Positions 1 through 7,700 of a stretch of DNA of 8,870 bases are shown here, piece by piece. Positions within the stretch are counted from its first letter, which is position 1. Each line of letters starts with the position of its first letter. Position numbers and translations under genes: made by a program. The notes beneath the pieces were generated by a model. It was not told the origin of the DNA. It was given only the letters and a program-made list of their open reading frames with translations, and ran no database searches. Source of the DNA: an uncultured Verrucomicrobiota bacterium (GTDB taxonomy: Bacteria > Verrucomicrobiota > Verrucomicrobiia > Limisphaerales > JADLHS01); assembly GCA_937894935.1 (NCBI GenBank), contig CALAYC010000159.1, positions 1 through 8,870 of the forward strand. Reading direction: 5' to 3'.

Positions 1-755
1 GATTCAAATTTTTTGCGCCGCGTCTGAATCTGCAATTGCAGTTCCACGAATTCGTCGAGCGCCAGACGTTGCCGTGCGAATTCGACGTCGGTGAGTTCTT
101 CCGGGAAATGCAACATGCGAATCGCATTGGCGCGGGACGGGAGCGAAGGAATTGCGAGTTGAGAATTAGAAGCCGCCACTCGACTCCATTCCGGTTCGGT
201 GATGGCGGTTTCGTATCGTTCCAACGCGCGCCAGAGAATGCTGCGCAACGCGCGCGCGGTCAGGCCTTCGGTCAACGGATGAATTGGCACGATGCGATTG
301 ACGTGAATGAATTCGTCATCGCCGGGTTCGATCCATTCCGTTTCCGGATGATCAAACGTGCGCGGGCGGAGGGAATCGGTTTTGCCGAAGGCGAGGAATT
401 CGCGTCCGGTTTGATAATAACTCTCCATCCACGGCTGCGCCTGCCACCAACGCAGATGAAGATGCGCCGTGCCGTCATCGAGGATGCACTCGAACAGTGC
501 GCGCGTGCCTTTTTTCCACGTCTTGCGCCCGGCGGCGATGACTTTGCCGCGCACAGTGGCAGGTTCGTTTACCTTGAGTTCGCGGATGGGAAGAAATTTG
601 CGGCGATCTTCGTAGCGACGCGGTTTATGCAGCAACAGATCCGCGATAGTGTGAATCTCGAGCCGCGCAAGTTGTCGGGCGCGTTCGTCACCAACGCCCC
701 AGACGGCAGAAACCGGGGCGGCGAGAGGATTGGCGTCTGAACCCGAGGGCGACAC
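1..755 (-). CDS. recG: ATP-dependent DNA helicase RecG, N-terminal part (cut by window edge)
   Basis: RecG remodels stalled replication forks and branched recombination intermediates in the cytoplasm. The minus-strand reading frame is open from an in-frame TAG near 795 to base 1 and gives 251 residues from a GTG at 755. Visible are the helix-hairpin-like start GVGDERARQLARL (about 20-32), the stretch LLLHKPRRYEDRR (40-52), an OB-fold wedge domain (about 60-150; ATVRGKVIAAG, then FECILDDGTAHLHLRWW), and the linker helices IRMLHFPEELTDVEFARQRL and LALDEFVELQL (212-241) that precede the helicase core in this family. The two helicase domains would lie left of the window. No ATG exists between the upstream stop and the conserved region, so GTG 755 is the best start; an in-frame CTG lies upstream. 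No clear ribosome binding site is seen. It begins 55 bp after the cytochrome gene and may share its transcript. Family assignment is by recognition of this motif order. Confidence 0.9.
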   Translation of the reverse strand, partial: MSPSGSDANPLAAPVSAVWGVGDERARQLARLEIHTIADLLLHKPRRYEDRRKFLPIRELKVNEPATVRGKVIAAGRKTWKKGTRALFECILDDGTAHLHLRWWQAQPWMESYYQTGREFLAFGKTDSLRPRTFDHPETEWIEPGDDEFIHVNRIVPIHPLTEGLTARALRSILWRALERYETAITEPEWSRVAASNSQLAIPSLPSRANAIRMLHFPEELTDVEFARQRLALDEFVELQLQIQTRRKKFE

Positions 756-810
756 GCGCGCACGATACGAATTCAGGCAAAAGTCGAAAGCCTAAACTCC
801 GAAACTTTGC

Positions 811-1812
811 TTATTGAGCGGCAGCGTGCGTCGGAGTGTTAGTTTTTCCAGCTTTCGCTTTCGGGAATTCCGTCATGAGATACTCCACCAATGATTCAAT
901 CTGCATGTCGGAAAGCGGTCCGCCTTGTGATTGGGCGAAAGCCGGCATCAACGTGGCGGGTTTGCCGTGGGTGATGAAAAATCTCCAATACTCGGCGTTC
1001 GGCGTGAGTTTCAACGCATGCAGATCCGGCACCATGGAAGCGCGATGTTCAGCTTCGTGACAAATACCACACGCAGCGGTGTACAGTTCATGACCCAATT
1101 TGCCAATTACGGGTTCGACATGGCACTTGGCGCAGTCGCCTTTGAACACCGCCTGACGATCCGTTTGCGCGAGTTGTTGATTGCGTTCGCGGTTCATTGC
1201 CATGGTCGCAGCGTCCATCTCAGGCGGACGGATGTCGGATTTCACCACGAGGATTTTATGACCTTTGTCGGTGTGAATCGTGACCGTCTTGATGATCGTG
1301 CCGCTCTTGCCGGCGACATTCATGGTAATCGGAATTTCCGCGCTTTCACCAGCGGCGAGAACCATCGGTAACTTCGTCGCGGAAGTGGTGCAACCACACG
1401 AGGTCTGGATGTAGGTGATGGAAATTTCGCTTGAGGAAATATTCGTGACGTTGAAAACGAACGGACAGTTCACTTCCCCTTTGGCCGCGATGAATTCCTT
1501 TTGCTCGGCATCGAATGCCAGCATGCCCGCCGGCAGGGGCACGTTTGAAAACGTCGGTTTAGCGGGCGTCACCGGTGAAGGCGGACGGGCAATGGACGCC
1601 GGCGGTTGAGGCACTGCAGTATGTGGGTGAGCGCCAGAGCGAGGAGGCATTGTGGGCACGGGCGGAGTCGGCCTGACGGACCACGGCGTTCCCGTTTGCG
1701 GCGCCGCTGGGGGATTGGTCGCCGACACAGACCACGGTTGTCCGACGGCAATCGAAGCGGTCAACATCCAAAAACCCGCCATCAGCCAAGCGTGATTGAA
1801 TGACTTTTTCAT
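811..1812 (-). CDS. Secreted DUF1573 - cytochrome c fusion protein
   Basis: This 333-residue protein starts with a signal peptide (about 1-24, MKKSF then a hydrophobic core ending AVG). A proline-rich linker follows (25-95) with a repeated PWSV motif at 26-29 and 43-46. A DUF1573 domain spans about 97-195, with its characteristic TSCGCTT (C139, C141) and a C-terminal beta-strand pattern. A class I cytochrome c-like domain covers about 222-318, with two CxxCH haem-attachment motifs, CAKCH (227-231) and CGICH (248-252), and a likely Met ligand in LMPAF (M289). The second motif sits in the usual context G..LY..AC..CH; the first is only 21 residues earlier, so it may be a second haem or a vestige. 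The likely role is periplasmic electron transfer, partner unknown. The tail (319-333) is Ala/Thr/Lys-rich. ATG 1812 has no obvious ribosome binding site. It lies 68 bp after the phosphatase-family gene and 55 bp before recG. Confidence 0.85.
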   Translation of the reverse strand: MKKSFNHAWLMAGFWMLTASIAVGQPWSVSATNPPAAPQTGTPWSVRPTPPVPTMPPRSGAHPHTAVPQPPASIARPPSPVTPAKPTFSNVPLPAGMLAFDAEQKEFIAAKGEVNCPFVFNVTNISSSEISITYIQTSCGCTTSATKLPMVLAAGESAEIPITMNVAGKSGTIIKTVTIHTDKGHKILVVKSDIRPPEMDAATMAMNRERNQQLAQTDRQAVFKGDCAKCHVEPVIGKLGHELYTAACGICHEAEHRASMVPDLHALKLTPNAEYWRFFITHGKPATLMPAFAQSQGGPLSDMQIESLVEYLMTEFPKAKAGKTNTPTHAAAQ

Positions 1813-1880
1813 ATCAGGACTGTGGGGAGTTTAGCGCGAGTGTCGGGTTCTGACGAGGGGGAAAAGCAGTGAACCTCGCC

Positions 1881-2744
1881 TCAGGGCAACCACAGCCACG
1901 CGACGACCGGGAAATGGTCGCTCGGATATTTGCCGTTGCGCTCGAACATGACGATTTCCGAGCGGTCCACGCGGATATCGCCACGGGTCAAAATCCAGTC
2001 GATGCGTTGGCCATTCCAAAGCGGTTTGGCAAATCCATTGTAGCTGTTAACGCCATCATTCTTCCGCTCTTTCGCCGCTGACCACGAATCGCTCAGGAAT
2101 CCATCTTTCACGAGAATATCAAACGCTCGATTTCGTCCGGCAGGAGCGTTGAAGTCGCCGACCAGGAGCACGGGGAGTTGGGGATCCAATTCAGCAATCC
2201 GCTTCCGCACCAACTCGGCGCTTTTCTCGCGGGCCACTTGCACTTCGTGATCGAAATGCGTGTCGAAGAAATAAAATTCCCGGCCGGTGACAAGGTCGCG
2301 AAATTTCAACCACGTCACCATGCGCCGCACCTTGTTGCCCCAGGTCGTTGAGCCTGGAACTTCCGGCGTGTCCGAAAGCCAGAAATGATTTGTCGCGAGC
2401 GGCTGGAGACGATTGGTGCGATAAAACACCGCCATGAATTCGCTCGCCAGTTTGCCGTCGTTGCGACCGATGCCGGTCCATTGGTAACCCGGCAAATCTT
2501 CTGCCACATCCAGCAGTTGCCGATGCAAACCTTCCTGCGTGCCGATCAAATCCGGCGTAATGGAAAGAATCGTTTCCTTCACCAGCGGTCGCCGATCCGG
2601 CCACGCGTTCGTGCCGGTCGGACTCGCATAACGCAGGTTGTACGTCATCACGCACAGCGGGGCGTTGGTTTTGGTTTCCGCGCGAGCGTTGCCGATCACG
2701 AGTGCTGCGGCAAATAAGCCGAACAGGAGTTTTATGGCTTTCAT
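1881..2744 (-). CDS. Secreted endonuclease/exonuclease/phosphatase-family protein
   Basis: This 287-residue protein belongs to the EEP superfamily (DNase I / sphingomyelinase / inositol-phosphatase fold), whose members are metal-dependent phosphodiesterases or phosphatases. A signal peptide is clear (1-22, hydrophobic core then NARA before ETK), so it acts outside the cytoplasm. The metal and catalytic motifs appear in family order: MTYNLRY (N36), GTQE (E71), DTHFDH (161-166), GDFNAP (D197, N199), RIDWIL (D249) and SDHFPV (D276, H277). No required residue seems missing, so it should be active. The substrate cannot be read from sequence; related secreted proteins act on nucleic acid, phospholipid or sugar-phosphate esters. 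The open frame extends upstream to 2840, but that extension overlaps the end of leuA and lacks homology-like sequence. ATG 2744, immediately before the signal peptide, is therefore chosen. It starts 20 bp after the leuA stop, suggesting co-transcription. Confidence 0.85.
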   Translation of the reverse strand: MKAIKLLFGLFAAALVIGNARAETKTNAPLCVMTYNLRYASPTGTNAWPDRRPLVKETILSITPDLIGTQEGLHRQLLDVAEDLPGYQWTGIGRNDGKLASEFMAVFYRTNRLQPLATNHFWLSDTPEVPGSTTWGNKVRRMVTWLKFRDLVTGREFYFFDTHFDHEVQVAREKSAELVRKRIAELDPQLPVLLVGDFNAPAGRNRAFDILVKDGFLSDSWSAAKERKNDGVNSYNGFAKPLWNGQRIDWILTRGDIRVDRSEIVMFERNGKYPSDHFPVVAWLWLP

Positions 2745-2764
2745 GTTTTTCTGGACGTTAAAAG

Positions 2765-4438
2765 TTAACTTCGATTCAACGCGCTCAACACCGCACGCAC
2801 GGACGCGAGTTCGATATTCGTATCCACGCCGGCGCCCCAACGCGTCTTGCCGTTGGCGTGTTTAATCTGGATGTATGAAATCGCGCTGGCGGTTTCACCC
2901 GCGCTGAGCGCGTGCTCGGCGTAATTGGCGATTTCAAATTTCGGCACACCCGCGCCGCCGAAACCATTGACCAACGCCGCCAGCGGTCCGTTACCTTCGC
3001 CGGACAATTCCACCGGTTGACCATCGCGCAGCAATCGCGCTTTGCACTTCACCACGCCGTTGCGGCTCTCGGTCTCAAAACCTTCCAACTGCCACGGGAA
3101 ATTGCGCTCGATGTACTCGCGCCAGAACATTGCTTTGAGTTCCGCGCCGCTGACTTCGCGACCCAGCCGATCCACTTCGTCGTTGGCGATCGGACCGAAC
3201 TCGCGTTGCATGTCTTTGGGCAACACGATGCCGAATTCGCTCTCCAGCAGATAAGCCACGCCGCCTTTGCCGGATTGCGAATTGACGCGAATGACTTCGT
3301 GATACTCACGACCGATATCGCGCGGATCAATCGTCAGATAGGGCACATCCCAGTGCGACGCTTCTTTGGCTTTCGAATGTTTCTGTTCCCATTCGGTCAG
3401 GCCTTTTTTAATCGCGTCCTGATGCGACCCGCTGAACGCGGTGAACACCAGTTCGCCGGCGTAAGGTTGACGCGGCGGCACGGTCATGCCGGTGCAACGC
3501 TCATACACTTCGCGAATCGCATTCAAATCCGAGAAATCCAATTTCGGATCAATGCCGTGCATGTAGAGATTCAGCGCGACGGTCACTATGTCCAGATTGC
3601 CCGTGCGTTCGCCGTTGCCGAACAACGTTCCTTCCACGCGATCTGCGCCCGCCAACAGGCCCAGCTCCGTCGCTGCTACGCCTGTGCAGCGATCGTTGTG
3701 CGTGTGCAGACTGACAATCAACGCTTCACGATTCCGGATGTTGCGGCACATCCATTCAATCTGGTCCGCATATACATTCGGCATCGCGACTTCCACCGTG
3801 TCCGGCAGGTTCAGAATCATTTTCCGCTCTGCCGTCGGTTGCCAAACATCCATCACCGCTTCGGAAACTTCTTTGGCGAACTCCACTTCAGTGGCAGAAA
3901 AGCTCTCCGGCGAATACTGCAGCATCACTTCCGTGCCTTTGAGCCGATGCAAACGATCTTTAATCATCTGCGCGCCTTTGACCGCGATGGCTTTGATTTC
4001 GTCTTTCGATTTGCCGAATACGACGCGTCGTTGCGCCGGCGACGTCGAGTTATACAGATGGATGATGACCTTGTTCGCACCGATTAACGATTCAATCGTG
4101 CGTTCAATCAGATCCTCCCGCGCCTGCACCAACACCTGCAGCCACACGTCGTCGGGCACGCGTTTCTCTTCGATGAGCCGTCGGTTGAACGTGAACTCGG
4201 TATTCGACGCGGACGGGAAACCGACTTCGATTTCCTTGAAGCCGATCTTTACCAGCGTGTTGAACAGTTCCAGTTTTTGCCCGACGTTCATCGGCACGGC
4301 AAGCGCCTGATTGCCATCGCGGAGGTCCACGCTGCACCAGCGTGGCGCTTGCGTGATGTTACGATTGGGCCATTGCCGATCCGCCAGCTTCGGCGCGTGC
4401 GGAAAGGGACGATACTTTTGCGACGGGTCTTTCAACAT
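2765..4438 (-). CDS. leuA: 2-isopropylmalate synthase (long, LeuA type 2 form)
   Basis: LeuA condenses acetyl-CoA with 2-oxoisovalerate to 2-isopropylmalate, the committed step of leucine synthesis. From ATG 4438 the protein has 557 residues and begins MLKDPSQKYRPFP, as in Pseudomonas/actinobacterial-type LeuA. The catalytic TIM barrel shows SVDLRDGNQAL (36-46), GFPSAS (73-78), the metal-binding HTHND (245-249), and GADRVEGTLFGNGERTGN (264-281). A linker contains SGSHQDAIKKG (336-346) and RVNSQSGKGG (384-393). The C-terminal regulatory domain that binds leucine in this family runs from about 430 and ends HALSAGETASAISYIQIK (509-526) through LSALNRS. Two longer starts are possible in frame: ATG 4486, and TTG 4504, which alone has a GAGGG about 9 nt upstream. 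The conserved N-terminus favours 4438. Expression is probably set by the leucine attenuator upstream (4592-4734). The next gene follows after 20 bp. Confidence 0.95.
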   Translation of the reverse strand: MLKDPSQKYRPFPHAPKLADRQWPNRNITQAPRWCSVDLRDGNQALAVPMNVGQKLELFNTLVKIGFKEIEVGFPSASNTEFTFNRRLIEEKRVPDDVWLQVLVQAREDLIERTIESLIGANKVIIHLYNSTSPAQRRVVFGKSKDEIKAIAVKGAQMIKDRLHRLKGTEVMLQYSPESFSATEVEFAKEVSEAVMDVWQPTAERKMILNLPDTVEVAMPNVYADQIEWMCRNIRNREALIVSLHTHNDRCTGVAATELGLLAGADRVEGTLFGNGERTGNLDIVTVALNLYMHGIDPKLDFSDLNAIREVYERCTGMTVPPRQPYAGELVFTAFSGSHQDAIKKGLTEWEQKHSKAKEASHWDVPYLTIDPRDIGREYHEVIRVNSQSGKGGVAYLLESEFGIVLPKDMQREFGPIANDEVDRLGREVSGAELKAMFWREYIERNFPWQLEGFETESRNGVVKCKARLLRDGQPVELSGEGNGPLAALVNGFGGAGVPKFEIANYAEHALSAGETASAISYIQIKHANGKTRWGAGVDTNIELASVRAVLSALNRS

Positions 4439-4459
4439 AAACTGGTTGGAGCATTGAAC

Positions 4460-4589
4460 CACGAAGGGACTCGAATCCACACGCATAATTTTCGCGTCGG
4501 ACAAGGCGGATTCCCTCGGGTTGAATCAGCTTCAATCCGCGAACTCTGCGCCCCGGTTTTCCCTTCGGGTTTATTGGTGTTCATTCGTG
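4460..4589. repeat. Degenerate inverted repeat flanking the leuA 5' leader
   Basis: Between the attenuator terminator and leuA, bases 4460-4483 on the plus strand and 4589-4566 on the minus strand match at 17 of 24 positions (both start CACGAA and share AAT and CG later). The 130-bp block they bound holds no recognised gene. Its termini have the CACGAA..AC style of short intergenic repeats common in Verrucomicrobiota, so it may be the worn remnant of a non-coding repeat inserted after the attenuator. A minus-strand ORF of 50 codons (4584-4432) runs through it and overlaps the leuA start, but its composition is unconvincing. The block also contains the GAGGG and TTG that could give a longer LeuA. 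Confidence 0.4.
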
Positions 4590-4591
4590 AT

Positions 4592-4631
4592 AAAACAAAA
4601 GCCCTACCGCCGTTTCTGGCAGTAGGGCTTT
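4592..4631 (-). terminator. Intrinsic terminator (attenuator stem) before leuA
   Basis: Read on the minus strand, AAAGCCCUACUGCC (4631-4618) pairs with GGCGGUAGGGCUUU (4611-4598) in 14 bp containing one U-G wobble, with a 6-nt loop AGAAAC. The run UUUUGUUUU follows (4600-4592). The wobble becomes a C-A mismatch on the plus strand, and the plus strand lacks a good U-run there, so the orientation is minus. It would serve the leuA attenuator and also catch any transcript reading through from the GH76 gene, which shows no other terminator. Confidence 0.9.
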
Positions 4632-4653
4632 CGTCAAAAAACTTTTTAACGAA

Positions 4654-4734
4654 TCAGAACCCGACTGCCACGCTACTAAGCAGCAGCGCGTTGAGCGACA
4701 GGTTCAGATTCAAACGATTCACGCCACGTATCAT
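4654..4734 (-). CDS. Leucine-rich leader peptide of leuA (leuL-like)
   Basis: This 26-codon ORF begins at ATG 4734, 38 bp past the stop of the GH76 gene, and ends at TGA 4656-4654. It reads MIRGVNRLNLNLSL at the start and SSVAVGF at the end, and holds seven leucines (residues 8, 10, 12, 14, 17, 18, 19). The last three are consecutive (CTG CTG CTT). Such density is the hallmark of regulatory leader peptides whose translation rate reports charged tRNA-Leu; the peptide itself probably has no function once made. A weak AGG lies about 8 nt upstream of the ATG. The last codons overlap antiterminator segment 2, and the terminator stem starts 22 nt beyond the stop. The alternative is a chance short ORF, but the matching RNA pairings and the downstream leuA make that unlikely. 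Confidence 0.78.
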   Translation of the reverse strand: MIRGVNRLNLNLSLNALLLSSVAVGF

Positions 4735-4772
4735 GCGGGCCTGGGCTTGGCAGGTCAATCAAACTTTTGTCC

Positions 4773-7700
4773 TCACTGTCCGGAAACCCGATAAAACGCC
4801 GCCGGTTCAGTCAGCGGAATTGTCATCTGATTGTCGGTCGTCGGCGCTCCGGCATTTTCCCAGACCGGTTGCGAAAGATTCGTTGTGGCCTGCACCTGAT
4901 ACGGCGCAATGCCGCCCGACCAGCTGAGTAACAAGTCTTCGCCCTGACGCGTCGCATTCACGATCAACGGTGGCGGCGGCAACACCACAAGGTGCAACCA
5001 CGCTGTGCTGGCCAGCCCGCCGGAATCCGTCGCGCGAATTAAAAACGCATTCGTTCCGACCTCCGGCGAAAGTGGCGTTCCGCTTAGAATGCCGCCGCTC
5101 GTCAGATTCAACCACGCCGGCCCGCTGAGCTTGGTGAAGGTTACTGAATCTCCGTTTGGATCACGAATCAGCGGAGTCAGGTTGCCGAAATAGTTTTGAC
5201 CTGCTTGTGCGTCTGCAAGTGTGAACGGATCGGCAGGGAACGTCGGCGGACGATTGGTTGCCGTCTGATAATGCTCCAACACCTGCGTGGCACTCAGCGC
5301 GTAACCATAAACCGCCACCTCTTGCAGATAACCGGAAAACTGATTGTTGTACGATGTGCCAAATCCCGCCTGACGCGAGCCGATGCTCACCGTCGCTTCC
5401 GACGGCAGCAATCCGACGTTGGGCGTGATGCTGCCTTGCGCGGCCTGTACGCCGTTCACATACAAACGCACCACGCCATTCGCCTGATCGCAAACGCCGA
5501 CGAGGTGATACCACTGGTTGTTGGGTACAACGCTGCTCGTTGCGAGCCGCGCGGAACCATAGCGTTCGCGCACGAAAAACCGGAACGCTCGATTCGGTCC
5601 GCCGCAATCGAGATTGAACTGTTCTCCGCCGCTGCCGAAACCTTTCGTCACAATCCCGGCATCGCTGCTTTGCGAACCGCCGTTGACCCAGACTTCGATG
5701 CTGAAAGTCGCGTTACTCGTCCCGGCGAAATCCAGATGGATGTTTGTCACGCAACTGTTATTGGCGGACAACAATCCGAAGCGCGCGGACGTGTGCGTGT
5801 CCACGAGACGATGTCCCGGTTGACCGAGCAGAACGTTGCTGTAACGACCGTTATTCGTGCCGACAGCGTCGCGCGCAACGAGCCCGCCGGGCTCGTCGAG
5901 TCGCCAATAACCGAGCGGGTTCGCGCTCAAGACCGTTTGGCCGAACGGATACGTCGGCGCAGGTAACACCGTCAGCGACGCGATGCTGCTGGTCACCACG
6001 CCAAAGGCATTGCTCAACACCACGGTGTAATTGCCGGAATGATCGGTCTGTAGATTGTCTAATTGAAAAGTGGCGTTGGTGGCATCGGGAATGTCGCTGC
6101 CGTTGTGTTGCCATTGGTAGGAAAGGGGAAGAGCGGCGTTGGCGGCGACTGACCAAGAATTGCTGCTGCCCGCGAAACGGAACAACTGCGTGGGTGACGG
6201 TTGTTGCGTGATGACCGGTTCGCGATACGCGAGAACACCGCTGATGGCAAAAATTCCGGTGGTTTGTTGCGCGCCTGCGCCAGCGGGTTTCGTGAACGTA
6301 ATAGAAGCGATTTCGCGATCCAGTCCGAGCGCTGCCAGATTGATGGTGGTTTGATACAGATTGGGATTCGTTGCGCCGTTGTCTTCCACACTGAACGGAC
6401 TGAGTTTAACCCGCCCCATCGCTTGAATGGCGACGTTGGCCGTCGTGCCAAACCAATCCTGCGCGTTGAACGGAATTGAATGACTTTGCGCGCCGTCCGT
6501 GAAATTCAACACCATCGTGCCCATGCCGCCGCCGTGAGCCGAACAGGCGAGAACCGTCAGGCTTTGATAAGCGCGCGGCGTGGTCAGCGTGACAGTTGCG
6601 GAACTCGGATACGTGTAACCCAACACCAGCGCGTTGGTTTGGCCATAGGGTCGGAATTGGAAAACGGTTTGTTTGTCCCACTGACTCGTGAACACACCAT
6701 CCGGTGGCAGCCCGCGCGTGCTCCCAGCCAGTCCCGCCTGATAGAAGCTGTAGCCGTTCGGAATATCGAAACCGGTCGCTCCCGGCACCCCCGCGGTGGC
6801 GGTATTGGGGACGAGCAATCGGGCGTTGAAACCGGAAACGGAAATCGGCGCGGCGCCTTGCGATAACGCGAGCGTGAAAATGCGTTGAACCGTTGCGCCA
6901 CTCGTCAGATTGGTAAACACGAGATTCGCGAAATATCGTCCGGCAGCGTAGTTGGTCGTGGCCGACGGAACGAGACTCACCGTAACGGTCGCGGTGCTGA
7001 ATGCGGCCAACGTGCCGCTGCCGCTGGAAACATTGAGCCATGCAGATGTGTTGCCCAACGACCAGTTCAGCGGCGTGACGCTGGTGTTGGTTAAAACCAG
7101 ATTGATGCTCGTAGGCTCAGGAAGTTGTGCGTGTTGCGCTACCGCCGTGAAGCCGGCGGTCGGTGTGATTTGTAATGCGTCTGCCGGACTCGGATCGGCC
7201 ACCTGCATGATGACGACGGAAGCGGAGCAGCCCCAGTTGCCGATTTCACTGCCGGACTCAGGTGTTTGCGTTCGCCATTTTTGCCACGCGAGATTGCTGG
7301 AGTTACGAATACTCCATGCGGCATTGGCATTGGTCGTGAGCCACGGACCGAACGAAGCCCACAGATTTTGATCTTTGGCAAACCGTGCCATCCAGCGCGC
7401 GAAAATGCCGTTGAAGCCGGACAGGTCTGAGTTTGAACCCCACTCCGGCAGAATGCCGGCGGTCGTCATGTTGTTCTGCGCGCGTTTTCCCGCGAGAATG
7501 GCATCCTGATAATATTGCGGCAGCCCGGTCGCGCGATACAGGAAGTTGGCTGAGCCGATGAACGTGCCTTGATTGTAAGTCAGTGCCACGGTGTCGAGCG
7601 TGCCGTTCGTGTTGATGTTGTCGTAAACCGAACCATTGCTCGGATTGAACAGCATTGAGCGATTCCACCCGTGAATCATCTGCGCCTTCTGCAAATAACC

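Larger units (their letters stand above)
4592..4734 (-). promoter_or_regulatory. Leucine transcription attenuator of leuA (predicted)
   Basis: Four RNA segments are arranged as in classical amino-acid attenuators. Segment 1, GAACCUG (4705-4699), lies inside the leader peptide and pairs with CGGGUUC (4663-4657) of segment 2 in 7 bp with one G-U. Segment 2, GGCAGUCGGGUU (4669-4658), pairs with the 5' arm of the terminator, AAGCCCUACUGCC (4630-4618): 6 bp, a C-U mismatch, then GGG/CCC, U-G and U-A. Segments 3 and 4 form the terminator (4631-4598) followed by U's. Ribosomes stalled at Leu codons 17-19 (4686-4678) would leave segment 2 free to form the antiterminator. Ribosomes reaching the stop codon (4656-4654) would cover segment 2 and allow termination. 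The pairings are read from the sequence; the regulation is inferred. The 152 nt between the U-tract and leuA are not explained by this model. Confidence 0.8.

Noticed and set aside
36..740. 234-codon plus-strand ORF at the left edge
   Set aside because: The opposite strand reads as the RecG wedge domain without interruption; this frame has no recognisable motif.
2745..2840. Longer N-terminus for the EEP-family protein (frame open to 2840)
   Set aside because: It overlaps the leuA C-terminus, and the signal peptide begins at ATG 2744; the added residues are Arg-rich and would mask the signal.
2912..4087. 391-codon plus-strand ORF opposite leuA
   Set aside because: It lies wholly antisense to a well-conserved leuA; its Arg/His/Phe-rich translation matches no family and arises from GC-biased codon use on the other strand.
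4432..4584. 50-codon minus-strand ORF between the attenuator and leuA as a real gene
   Set aside because: It has no ribosome binding site and no family resemblance, and lies mostly in a repeat-like block; the overlap with the leuA ATG is kept only as an observation.
5196..5966. 256-codon plus-strand ORF, and others opposite the GH76 gene
   Set aside because: They are antisense shadows of an intact 1160-residue secreted protein, with Arg-rich, low-credibility translations.
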